Positions 1-6,466 of a DNA stretch of 11,905 nt are shown in pieces; within the stretch, counting starts at the first letter, position 1, and each line of letters starts with the position of its first letter. The translations under genes were made by a program, and so were the position numbers. Source of the stretch: an uncultured Granulicatella sp. (GTDB lineage: Bacteria; Bacillota; Bacilli; Lactobacillales; Aerococcaceae); assembly GCA_900551535.1 (NCBI GenBank), contig URWJ01000032.1, forward strand, positions 1 to 11,905, read 5' to 3'. The notes beneath the pieces are model-generated. The model was not told where the DNA came from, made no database searches, and worked only from the letters and a program-made list of their open reading frames with translations.

Positions 1-1164
1 GACGATGCTAAAGGCATTCCAATAAAAGAAATACTGACAGATGAGAGGCAAAGCCATAACACTCACTCCAATTGGAATCCAGAATGAAGCGTTGACTTTA
101 GGAAGCACACTCTTTTGCCACTTGGATAATAGAAGAATTACTGCGCTAAGAACATAGCTTAATTGAAACGCGACATTCCAAAGAATTCCTGGCCAAAGGA
201 GGATTGATCCAATAACCATCCCTAAAAGACTCCACAGTTGAGAGTGGTGACGAAGAGGCGTCCATCGTTTCAAAAGAATCGAGAGGATCACCATTCCAAT
301 CGCGCGTGCCCCACTAATGCCCCATCCGATGACAAACCCATAGAACAACACAAAACACATTAATACACCATCCGTTTTCTCACGAGTAATTCCGCACCTC
401 CAGCAAAACTTTTGCAGAACCGAAACCATTAACGAAATATGAAGCCCCGAAATCGCTAATACATGCAAGATTCCTAATTGTTTGTACTGTTCCCAAACTT
501 CTTCGTCAAATCCTGATTTTTCCGCAAGAAGCAATGCTAATGTATATTGTTTGACCTGATTTTCCTTCTGCATGCGCACTTGATGTAGCAACCAGAAGCG
601 AAGATTTTCAATAGATGCATGGATTCCTTTGACAGCGACTTTTGTACTTGATAGACTCTCAATTTTGAAAGAATGAAGAATCCTCAAACTCAAATAGTGA
701 TTTTTCGCATCGAAATTCCCTTTATTGCGCGCATACTCAATTTCTTCAATAGTCCCTTCAACCGAAACGCGGACTACTTCATGCAACTGCAAGAAGGCTT
801 GTTGCTCGGATTCCGACTCTAGTACATAGTAGAAAAAGACTTTCTCGTGCTTCGTTCCAACTTCCAGCGTGGCAGTTCCGGTTACTAAATCGCCATTCAC
901 CTTTAATTGATTCGGGTTTAATACGAGTTGCCCATGTATCGCATCCTGTGCCGTAAAAGCAGGATGCGTCACTTCACGTACATACAAAAACAGCCGTACC
1001 CCTACCGCTACACAAAGCACGACACCGACTACTCTTTTCCATGCCTCGTGCCCTCGTTTCCACGCCACGGCAACCATGAATAAAGGGACAATCCACCACG
1101 CGACTGTCCCTTCAAACACAACGATGCCAGACGCCACGAGCACTGCTAGTATCCAGTAACTCAT
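1..1164 (-). CDS. comEC: ComEC, DNA-uptake channel protein (3'-truncated by window edge)
   Basis: Polytopic membrane protein that forms the channel through which one strand of transforming DNA enters the cytoplasm. The frame is open from an ATG at 1164 to the window edge, giving the first 388 residues. The N-terminus has two membrane segments (about 3-30 and 44-62), followed by an extracellular OB-like region (about 70-170) with the family-type NKGNFDAKNHYL stretch (148-159). The core Competence domain starts near 205. It shows HVLAISGLHISL (234-245), SGARA (284-288) and VAFQLSYVLSAVILL (331-345), all typical of ComEC. The C-terminal metallo-beta-lactamase-like domain lies off the window. The start ATG overlaps the comEA stop in an ATGA, so translation is probably coupled. 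No internal stop or frameshift is seen. Identification is secure; whether the full gene is intact cannot be judged here. Confidence 0.95.
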   Translation of the reverse strand, partial: MSYWILAVLVASGIVVFEGTVAWWIVPLFMVAVAWKRGHEAWKRVVGVVLCVAVGVRLFLYVREVTHPAFTAQDAIHGQLVLNPNQLKVNGDLVTGTATLEVGTKHEKVFFYYVLESESEQQAFLQLHEVVRVSVEGTIEEIEYARNKGNFDAKNHYLSLRILHSFKIESLSSTKVAVKGIHASIENLRFWLLHQVRMQKENQVKQYTLALLLAEKSGFDEEVWEQYKQLGILHVLAISGLHISLMVSVLQKFCWRCGITREKTDGVLMCFVLFYGFVIGWGISGARAIGMVILSILLKRWTPLRHHSQLWSLLGMVIGSILLWPGILWNVAFQLSYVLSAVILLLSKWQKSVLPKVNASFWIPIGVSVMALPLICQYFFYWNAFSIV

Positions 1165-1793
1165 TGCGTCACAATCCTTTCCTCAAATGACTCGAAGAGC
1201 TTCTTGCCAATGCCGCGGACTTTCATCAAATCTTCCTTCGTTTTAAACGAACCGTTCTTCTTGCGGTACTCGATAATCGCCTCGGCCTTTTTCTCGCCGA
1301 CACCCTTCAATGTCTTCAGCTCTTCCACCGTTGCCGTATTAATATTCACTTTTCCTTCTTTGGATGCTTCTTTACTCGTGGCACCTGCTGGAATTGCCTC
1401 AGCTTCTTCTCCCACTTTTGGTACAACAATCACCATTTGATCTTCTACTCTTTGCGCCAAGTTCACTTTCTGGCTATCTGCCTCCGCTGTCAATCCTCCC
1501 GCGGCATCAATCGCGTCTTTCACACGGTCACCAGCCTTCATTTGATAGACTCCTGGCTTTTTCACTTCTCCTTTAATATCCACGAAAATGACCGCTTCTA
1601 GCGTCGTACTTTCTTCCATTTTCTCCGCCAACACCGTCGTTACCACTGCTTCGCTTTCTTCCACGGCTTCTTCTTTTTTAGGCAGCAGACCACCAACACC
1701 TACTAATAAAAGAAGTATTCCGGCGATAACAGCACCTTTGACCACCAGATTCCACGACTCCCATTTTTCTTTCCACTCATCAAAAAAAGCCAT
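1161..1793 (-). CDS. comEA: ComEA, competence DNA receptor
   Basis: Membrane-anchored receptor that binds double-stranded DNA outside the cell and hands it to ComEC; 210 residues from the ATG at 1793. A short cytoplasmic N-terminus precedes one membrane segment (about 16-37). An SLBB domain follows (about 69-126, VDIKGEVKKPGVY), then an alanine/glutamate-rich linker and a C-terminal helix-hairpin-helix DNA-binding domain (about 148-208). The two hairpins are seen as LKGVGEKKA (162-170) and VRGIGKKLF (192-200). The ATG at 1793 is preferred because AAGGAG sits 8 nt before it; the in-frame GTG at 1802 directly abuts that site and is too close. The gene lies 59 bp after the sepM stop and overlaps comEC by 4 bp. 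I saw no streptococcal ComX box (TNCGAATA) upstream, so its competence regulation is unclear. Confidence 0.96.
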   Translation of the reverse strand: MAFFDEWKEKWESWNLVVKGAVIAGILLLLVGVGGLLPKKEEAVEESEAVVTTVLAEKMEESTTLEAVIFVDIKGEVKKPGVYQMKAGDRVKDAIDAAGGLTAEADSQKVNLAQRVEDQMVIVVPKVGEEAEAIPAGATSKEASKEGKVNINTATVEELKTLKGVGEKKAEAIIEYRKKNGSFKTKEDLMKVRGIGKKLFESFEERIVTQ

Positions 1794-1852
1794 TTCTCTC
1801 ACTCCTTAAAAAGATTTCTCCAATTAAAGATATGAGAAAAATGACTCATTGG

Positions 1853-2896
1853 TTATAGATTTTCAAGAATTTCAATCGCGTCTTGTAACGTCTTCACAGG
1901 ATAGATTTTAATATCTGTTCCTAACTTTTCAGCCGCTTCTTTGACTTCTTCGTAGTTTGATTTAATATCTGGATAACGTGCACGCATTTCGTCCGTGATT
2001 TCATCATCTGGTGCTAAGAAAATTGTCGCACCTGCTTCGATTGCAGCCACTAATTTCTTATCAATTCCACCGATACGTCCAACCGTTCCGTCTAATTCAA
2101 TCGTTCCTGTTCCGGCAATGTTATGTCCGTTTTTCAAATGACTATTCGTAATTTGGTTGTAGATTTCAAGCGTGAACATCAAACCACCTGAAGGGCCACT
2201 CACACCATGAGGGTCAAATTCAACGGATGGGTCAGAAGTCACATCTTCATCCACTTCCCCGCCAAATCCAAGACGGATACCACCAGTACGGCTATCCATT
2301 TTCAACTTACCGCTGATCGTCATTGTTGCATCATCACGTTTCACTTGAAGGACGAGCGTATGTCCTGGTTCAAGACTTGCTAAATAGTCTCTTAAATCTT
2401 CAAAACTCTCATCGGTATTCCCTGGGCTCTTTCCGTCAATCGTTTCGATAATATCTCCAACTTTTAACTTGTCACGGAAATTAGAGTTTGGATCCACACG
2501 TGTGACGAAAATACCATTTACATGTCGTTCGACCGTTTTTCCAGCAGCTTCAAAAGCAACTCGAACCGCTTTTGAACGCGCATTACGCATACTGAAATCT
2601 TGCAGGGCATCGAATTCTTCTGGCGTATAATCCCCGAATACCTCTTCAGACGGAACCATTTCGTGGTGCTTCAAGAACTTCTTAAAGTACGTTAAAACGG
2701 TCGCCTGCTCGACATACACCGTCAGCACCCTGAGAGAACCTGGATCCTCATCTTTTGCTCCACTAATCGTTAAAAATTGGGATACTTCTTCTGCAGTCCC
2801 TGGCGATTCAATCACATACGGGATTGGAATCATCGCAACAATCGCTAATACAACGAAAATTAAGGCTGCAATAATAATCTTCTTAACCTTTGACAT
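1853..2896 (-). CDS. sepM: PDZ-domain Lon-type (S16) membrane-anchored protease, SepM/YlbL family
   Basis: Serine protease anchored in the membrane with its catalytic part outside; 347 residues. It has an N-terminal membrane segment (about 6-27), a PDZ domain (about 120-200, with GDIIETIDGK at 148-156) and a C-terminal Lon proteolytic domain (about 225-347). The catalytic serine is S236 in GPSGGLM. By alignment with the Lon motif GGLKEK, the dyad lysine is K281 in GGIDKK. In Streptococcus mutans SepM trims the competence-stimulating peptide; in Bacillus the relative YlbL has other substrates. Whether this one processes a pheromone is not shown here. GAGGAG lies 7 nt before the ATG. The start overlaps the coaD stop by 14 bp in another frame, indicating operon membership and likely coupling. 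Family assignment is firm, while the SepM name is by context and architecture. Confidence 0.9.
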   Translation of the reverse strand: MSKVKKIIIAALIFVVLAIVAMIPIPYVIESPGTAEEVSQFLTISGAKDEDPGSLRVLTVYVEQATVLTYFKKFLKHHEMVPSEEVFGDYTPEEFDALQDFSMRNARSKAVRVAFEAAGKTVERHVNGIFVTRVDPNSNFRDKLKVGDIIETIDGKSPGNTDESFEDLRDYLASLEPGHTLVLQVKRDDATMTISGKLKMDSRTGGIRLGFGGEVDEDVTSDPSVEFDPHGVSGPSGGLMFTLEIYNQITNSHLKNGHNIAGTGTIELDGTVGRIGGIDKKLVAAIEAGATIFLAPDDEITDEMRARYPDIKSNYEEVKEAAEKLGTDIKIYPVKTLQDAIEILENL

Positions 2897-3416
2897 CTGT
2901 TATCTCCTCATCCATTTTTATTGTGCGTTCAGGCGCATCTTTATATTTTTCTTGCAAGGCATCGGCTACCACACCTGGAACAAACTGCGTTACGTCTCCT
3001 CCAAAGCGAGCCAATTCTTTCATCATTGAAGAACTTACAAATCGGTACTCTTCCTTGCTGAGGAGTAATACCGTTTCGACTTCTCCGTTTTGAACACGGT
3101 TATGGGATGCAAGAGTTGCTTCATATTCAAAGTCGGTTGCGTTTCGTACACCTCGGACAAGAACGCTTGCCCCTAATTGTGCCGCTGCCTCTACAGTCAA
3201 TCCTCCGCTTACGGCTACCACTTTAGCGTTAGGTACATGCGCAATCACCTTTTCAACCAGTGATTTTCGCTCGTCTAAAGAAAATAAATAATTTTTCTGA
3301 ACATTATGCGATAAAACCACAATGACTTCATCGAAAAGCTCACTGCTTCGCTCGATAATATCTAAATGCCCATTCGTAATCGGATCGAAGCTTCCTGCTA
3401 CTACCGCTTTTCTCAT
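2883..3416 (-). CDS. coaD: Phosphopantetheine adenylyltransferase (PPAT)
   Basis: Transfers AMP from ATP to 4'-phosphopantetheine, giving dephospho-CoA, the penultimate step of coenzyme A synthesis in the cytosol. The product has 177 residues. The nucleotidyltransferase signature GSFDPITNGH is at residues 8-17 (TNGH at 14-17). RGVRNATDFEYE (88-99) and the C-terminal SSSMMKELA (128-136, equivalent to the ISSTxVR motif) complete the active site. The ATG at 3416 is chosen because GAGGAGG precedes it by about 6 nt and the family begins exactly there (MRKAVVAGSFDP). An upstream in-frame codon at 3449 would add 11 atypical residues and overlap rsmD. About 12-15 residues at the C-terminus exceed the usual length of about 160. 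It sits 1 bp after the rsmD stop and overlaps sepM by 14 bp. Confidence 0.97.
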   Translation of the reverse strand: MRKAVVAGSFDPITNGHLDIIERSSELFDEVIVVLSHNVQKNYLFSLDERKSLVEKVIAHVPNAKVVAVSGGLTVEAAAQLGASVLVRGVRNATDFEYEATLASHNRVQNGEVETVLLLSKEEYRFVSSSMMKELARFGGDVTQFVPGVVADALQEKYKDAPERTIKMDEEITDVKG

Positions 3417-3417
3417 C

Positions 3418-3993
3418 TTAAGCCTCCTCTTCGTTAGTCGCACGGTCAAAGAACACTAAGGCTGTAATTCCGTACTCCACGCGCTTATATTGCTCAAATT
3501 CTAAAATTCGCTCTGGAAGTTGCACTTCCTTATCCACCTCGCAAACAATCACGCAGTCCGAGGAAAGAAGGTTGAGTTCTTGTAACTGCTCAATGTCCTT
3601 TACAATTTCTTGCAGGCGATACGGTGGGTCCATAAACACCAATTCGAACGGTTCAAACGCTGGGTCACTCGCAATGGTTTTGAGTCCTTGTTTCACGTTT
3701 TGTCGTTTTAAATGAAATTGCTCGGGTGATTTTGTAATCTCAATATTTTGCTCAATCGTCTTTTGCGCCAGGCGATTGTTCTCGAATAGAAACGCACGGT
3801 CCATCCCACGAGAGACGGCCTCGATGGCAACGGCTCCGCTGCCGCTGTACATGTCGAGCATGACTCCTCCGTCAAAATAACCGCCAAGAATATTGAAGAG
3901 CGATTCTTTTATCTTGTCAGTCGTCGGACGAGTATTTTGGCCCGGTACTGCCTTTAAGCGTCTTCCGCCAAATTCTCCTGAAATAATTCGCAC
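3418..3993 (-). CDS. rsmD: 16S rRNA (guanine966-N2)-methyltransferase
   Basis: SAM-dependent methyltransferase that modifies G966 of 16S rRNA during small-subunit assembly; 191 residues. The N-terminal MRIISGEFGGRRLK and TRPTTDKIKESLFNIL (21-36) are family hallmarks. The SAM-binding motif I is LDMYSGSGAVAIEA (46-59) and the catalytic motif IV is DPPY (122-125). The start is GTG at 3993: GGAGG lies 8 nt upstream and the family begins at this residue. An ATG seven bases upstream is out of frame and too near the ribosome site. It is the first gene of the rsmD-coaD-sepM-comEA-comEC run and has an extended -10 promoter about 25-30 bp upstream. The rsmD-coaD pairing is widely conserved in bacteria. 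Confidence 0.96.
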   Translation of the reverse strand: MRIISGEFGGRRLKAVPGQNTRPTTDKIKESLFNILGGYFDGGVMLDMYSGSGAVAIEAVSRGMDRAFLFENNRLAQKTIEQNIEITKSPEQFHLKRQNVKQGLKTIASDPAFEPFELVFMDPPYRLQEIVKDIEQLQELNLLSSDCVIVCEVDKEVQLPERILEFEQYKRVEYGITALVFFDRATNEEEA

Positions 3994-4016
3994 AGTGCAT
4001 TCCTCCTTATTCCACT

Positions 4017-4025
4017 ATAATACCA
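4017..4025 (-). promoter_or_regulatory. Extended -10 promoter upstream of rsmD cluster
   Basis: On the minus strand the sequence reads TGGTATTAT, an extended -10 (TGnTATAAT-like), 24 bp before the rsmD GTG. No good -35 hexamer is found at 16-18 bp. As the only candidate seen before rsmD, it may drive the whole rsmD-to-comEC run. It is read from consensus only. Confidence 0.5.
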
Positions 4026-4118
4026 TATTCCAGCGCTCTTTCGTGAGTTTTTTATAAAATAATAAGTGCAACAACAGCTTGAAGGATTTCTTTTGGTGCT
4101 TCTTGAGTGTTGGGTATG

Positions 4119-4308
4119 TGACGATGATTCGAATCCTTGCGGATTTTTTTATAATAGCTGTAATGGGGCACCGGTTCGAGCCTATCGTCTCTCACCTTTA
4201 AAGCCTCAAAGCTGGAGTAAGAAATAAATTTCTAACTCCAGCTAATTCACATTCAATGCTATTCCCCATTACTGCTATTATAAAATCCGCTCGATTCTTC
4301 TCATCATC
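4119..4308. repeat. Nested palindromic intergenic element (MITE-like)
   Basis: Two long imperfect inverted arms, 4119-4168 and 4264-4308, face each other. The best-matched core is 4139-4168 against 4264-4290: GCGGA, a T run of 7 versus 4, ATAATAGC and (T/A)GTAATGGGG, with one substitution and a 3-base length change. The similarity continues outward at lower identity (GAATC, GATGA, GT). Between the arms is an independent hairpin, 4210-4225 against 4228-4243, with 15 of 16 bases paired and a 2-base gap. It encodes no convincing protein. The layout resembles miniature inverted-repeat or BOX/RUP-type intergenic elements, but family membership needs a genome-wide copy search. Confidence 0.7.
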
Positions 4309-4464
4309 TACTTCAAAGAGAAATTCTTACTAAGAGGATCTCCTTATATAAAAAAATACGAAATCGCTTGGTTTATAAAAATGCGCTGTGTGATTTTAGT
4401 ATATTTGGCGCATCGCAAAGGCAACGAGCAAAATGCTCTCCTCCTTGGAAGGGGAACAGTCGAG
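4309..4464. other. Non-coding gap, no gene seen
   Basis: Together with the palindromic element this completes about 470 bp without a gene between rsmD and the terminator of the NusG-II gene. It holds an A/T-rich stretch near 4345-4360 and small dyads (ATGCGC/GCGCAT at 4381-4413, GAGC/GCTC near 4428). No start codon with a ribosome binding site and no RNA gene was recognised. Confidence 0.5.
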
Positions 4465-4500
4465 AAAGAAAAAAAGTTCGCCACGACTGTAGCGAACTTT
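4465..4500 (-). terminator. Rho-independent terminator of the YbjN-like/NusG-II unit
   Basis: On the minus strand AAAGTTCGC (4500-4492) pairs perfectly with GCGAACTTT (4481-4473) across a 10-base loop, followed by a T run interrupted by single C bases. It lies 8 bp after the stop of the NusG-domain-II gene. Confidence 0.85.
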
Positions 4501-4508
4501 ACATTGTT

Positions 4509-4940
4509 TTATAACGGGATAATGGTGTCATTATCACTATTGGCAGGCTCGGTTGAGACAATCTCAATCATCAACCCATGTGGCAAGCAGATACTGGTCT
4601 GACCTGACTGTGAAACCCATCCTGTTTGTACAGCGATTTGGTCTGGACTATTATCTTCCTTGTCACGGATACGCGTTCCATCGACTTCAATAATATTATA
4701 TTGATCGTCGTGCGGATAATAGATGAACTCTTCATGCGGTATATTTTCACTGAGTTCAAAGCGCTCGATTTCTTCCCCGTCAATTGTGAGAATCGCGTAA
4801 ATTTTTGCTTCTTCTTTTCTCGTTGCTTGTTGGTAAGCAAAGATGGCATTTGGTAAAAATGATAGCGCCAATAACACGAGCACAATAATAATGTCGAATG
4901 GCTTTATCAAATGGGAATACTTCTTAACTATCGTTCTCAT
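4509..4940 (-). CDS. Membrane-anchored NusG domain II-containing protein
   Basis: Small protein of 143 residues with a single N-terminal membrane helix (about 14-34) and an external NusG-domain-II fold (about 45-128, Pfam family formerly DUF1312). The match rests on the TIDGEEIERFELS and YNIIEVDG strands (81-88) and on PDQIAVQTGWVSQSGQ and CLPHGLMIEI (118-127). Related proteins are common in Firmicutes, but their function is not established. Most relatives have two cysteines in the DCPDxxC stretch; here these positions are S98 and A103, and only C118 remains. The C-terminal tail is short and polar. The ATG at 4940 overlaps the preceding gene by 17 bp and has only AAAGG right beside it, so translation probably depends on coupling. 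A terminator follows directly. Confidence 0.8.
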   Translation of the reverse strand: MRTIVKKYSHLIKPFDIIIVLVLLALSFLPNAIFAYQQATRKEEAKIYAILTIDGEEIERFELSENIPHEEFIYYPHDDQYNIIEVDGTRIRDKEDNSPDQIAVQTGWVSQSGQTSICLPHGLMIEIVSTEPANSDNDTIIPL

Positions 4941-5358
4941 CCTTTAACTCTAATAATGTTCTACGTACTTCTGAGGCAATTTTTGAACCAATCACGAGTA
5001 ATTCATACATGGTGAAAGTTTCAAATGGAGTTACACGGCCCACATAGCGAATAAAAAGCTCGCCGTCTGAATCCACGAGTAGCGTATAGTAGGCCACTAA
5101 CTCCTGGTTCAAGCGATTAATGGAATAGAGCACATCAAATAAATCTAAGCCTAAGTCTTTTCCATTCCCAATTCCTTCATAGGTAATTTGGTAATCGGTA
5201 CGGTCCTCGCTATCATCGAAAACGACGCTAAACGGAAACTCGGCTTCTCCTTCTGAATACAGACCAAGAAACGCGATGCCACCATCGCCTAAATCTTTCT
5301 TATCCAGTTTCAAATCACGATTCTTTAAAACAGTCTCAAACGATTCACTAACCTTCAT
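4924..5358 (-). CDS. YbjN-like small cytosolic protein of unknown function
   Basis: Soluble acidic protein of 144 residues with no membrane segment or signal peptide. The pattern resembles the YbjN fold, related to type III secretion chaperones. An alternating strand region (about 28-62, FPFSVVFDDSEDRTDYQITYEG) is followed by a helix with LYSINRLNQELVAYY (78-91). Strands LLVDSDGELFIRYVGRV (93-109) and a final helix (about 112-138) come next. The family assignment is by pattern recognition only and the role is unknown. The ATG at 5358 is chosen because GGAG lies 8 nt upstream; an in-frame ATG at 5379 has no ribosome site. It is first in a two-gene unit, overlapping the NusG-II gene by 17 bp, with a good sigma-A promoter about 30-60 bp upstream. 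Confidence 0.75.
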   Translation of the reverse strand: MKVSESFETVLKNRDLKLDKKDLGDGGIAFLGLYSEGEAEFPFSVVFDDSEDRTDYQITYEGIGNGKDLGLDLFDVLYSINRLNQELVAYYTLLVDSDGELFIRYVGRVTPFETFTMYELLVIGSKIASEVRRTLLELKDENDS

Positions 5359-5390
5359 CGTGGCCACTCCTTTCGCCATTTGTATATTCT

Positions 5391-5419
5391 ATTTTACTAG
5401 ATTCCCTCCTATTTCACAA
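5391..5419 (-). promoter_or_regulatory. Sigma-A promoter of the YbjN-like/NusG-II unit
   Basis: Minus strand TTGTGA (5419-5414), a 17-bp spacer, then TAAAAT (5396-5391). The start codon lies 32 bp downstream of the -10. Confidence 0.7.
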
Positions 5420-5524
5420 CCAAACACCGAAATCCTACACTTTTCTTCTCTATTAGATACTAAGAACGGCTTCATTTTGGTCGATTTTTTAGTTGCTTCA
5501 TTCACTCCCCTTGTATTCCTATTC

Positions 5525-5559
5525 ATAAAAAAACAGCAAACCAATTCCGTTTACTGTTT
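5525..5559 (-). terminator. Rho-independent terminator of the CPBP protease gene
   Basis: On the minus strand AAACAGTAAAC (5559-5549) pairs with GTTTGCTGTTT (5541-5531). The stem is 11 bp with one T-G wobble and a 7-base loop, and a T run follows. It lies 17 bp after the stop codon. Confidence 0.88.
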
Positions 5560-5576
5560 CGTAAAATAATCATTTA

Positions 5577-6332
5577 TTACTTATCTAAAGTCCTTTTCTT
5601 TTTGGATACATGATATAAATAAACCGCAAAGAAGATACAAATTACTTTTGCTATATAATCTAGAAGGATATTATCATTTATACTCATTTGAGAGAATGTA
5701 TTTATCAGTGCATGTGTCATCACACAGATCCATAGACTGTTGGAATAGGCAAATAATGCCGACAAAATAAAAGAGTTGGTTAGTAATCCTAGTAAAAAAG
5801 CTAGAATATGAATACTCCCTAAACTTCCATCAATATAAAAGAACAAGAGATGCCATACACTCCAACACACAAAAGTAATCAGCGTTGAAGCAATATAGGG
5901 AATCTTCTTCTCTAAACCAGGTTGAAATGAATATCTCCACCCTAATTCTTCGATGCCGCCAAATACAATCGCCTTAAGGAAAAGAAGGAACGGTAGAAAT
6001 AGACTTTCTATTTTAAATCCTCTATTGATTATTACTGAAGAAAACTCCAATATCAGAAAAATCAGTACTAATGTATAGCTTTTTACAGATTGCTTTATTT
6101 TGAAAAATTCTTTTATAATTTCTAAGGGTCTTTTGGAATGACATTTAACTTGATAAACGATTCCCCAAAGTGCAGATGATATACCCGCTAAAGAAATAAA
6201 GAGTATCCCTAAAAATGAATTATATCCTAATTCAAATCCTCTAAATTTCAGTATTCCAACCAATGCAGCGATAACCGTTATTTGAAGCAGTGTTGGTATT
6301 AAATACATTTTGATAATGGCCTTACTCTTCAT
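5577..6332 (-). CDS. CPBP family (CAAX/Abi) intramembrane glutamic protease
   Basis: Polytopic membrane protein of 251 residues with about eight hydrophobic segments. The catalytic motifs of the CPBP family are all present: EELGWR (128-133, paired glutamates E128/E129 and R133), the WH of CWSVWHLLFF (160-161), and HALIN (207-211). In Lactobacillales such proteins often sit in bacteriocin loci, where some give self-immunity. Others process prenylated or membrane-embedded substrates. No bacteriocin precursor is visible next to it here, so the substrate is unknown. AGAGGA stands about 6 nt before the ATG. The gene has its own promoter and terminator and is separate from both flanking units. Its A/T richness and codon choice (many AAA, ATA, TTA) differ from the adjacent transporter genes, consistent with accessory or acquired status. 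Confidence 0.9.
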   Translation of the reverse strand: MKSKAIIKMYLIPTLLQITVIAALVGILKFRGFELGYNSFLGILFISLAGISSALWGIVYQVKCHSKRPLEIIKEFFKIKQSVKSYTLVLIFLILEFSSVIINRGFKIESLFLPFLLFLKAIVFGGIEELGWRYSFQPGLEKKIPYIASTLITFVCWSVWHLLFFYIDGSLGSIHILAFLLGLLTNSFILSALFAYSNSLWICVMTHALINTFSQMSINDNILLDYIAKVICIFFAVYLYHVSKKKRTLDK

Positions 6333-6374
6333 GATTCATCCTCTAATAAAAATCTCTTTTAAATTACCATCTAT

Positions 6375-6383
6375 ATTATACCA
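6375..6383 (-). promoter_or_regulatory. Extended -10 promoter of the CPBP gene
   Basis: The minus strand reads TGGTATAAT: a perfect -10 (TATAAT at 6380-6375) with the TGn extension, 42 bp before the start codon. No consensus -35 is evident, as is usual with extended -10 promoters. Confidence 0.7.
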
Positions 6384-6417
6384 TTTTTGACATCTTTTCT
6401 ATATCTAGTTTTTGCGC

Positions 6418-6454
6418 ACAAAAAAAGAGACTGAAGTTTCCTTCAATCTCTTTT
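6418..6454 (-). terminator. Rho-independent terminator of the oppDFBC operon
   Basis: On the minus strand AAAAGAGATTGAAG (6454-6441) pairs with CTTCAGTCTCTTTT (6436-6423) around a GAAA loop, with one T-G wobble, running into a T tract. It lies 12 bp after the oppC stop. Confidence 0.92.
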
Positions 6455-6466
6455 GCAAATTTATGA

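Noticed and set aside
1588..1809. Plus-strand frame of 73 codons over comEA
   Set aside because: Low-complexity shadow of the comEA N-terminal region on the opposite strand, with no start signals.
1794..1852. Possible hairpin (ATGAG/CTCAT, with CCAAT/ATTGG) between sepM and comEA as terminator
   Set aside because: The stem is only 5 bp with a large bulge and there is no T tract in the right place; read-through into comEA seems more likely.
4126..4135. GATTCGAATC palindrome as a competence ComX box
   Set aside because: It lacks the TNCGAATA form, is not placed before a competence gene and belongs to the outer arm of the repeat.
4161..4200. tRNA-like T-loop sequence (GGTTCGAGCC followed by CTCACC)
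   Set aside because: The flanking bases do not form a T-stem, no matching acceptor or anticodon arm is found upstream, and the stretch lies inside the palindromic element.
4190..4268. Minus-strand mini-ORF of 23 codons inside the palindrome
   Set aside because: No ribosome binding site, and its sequence is dictated by the inverted repeats.
4381..4602. Plus-strand open frame of 73 codons
   Set aside because: It runs across the minus-strand terminator and into the end of the NusG-II gene, has no ribosome binding site and no recognisable protein features.
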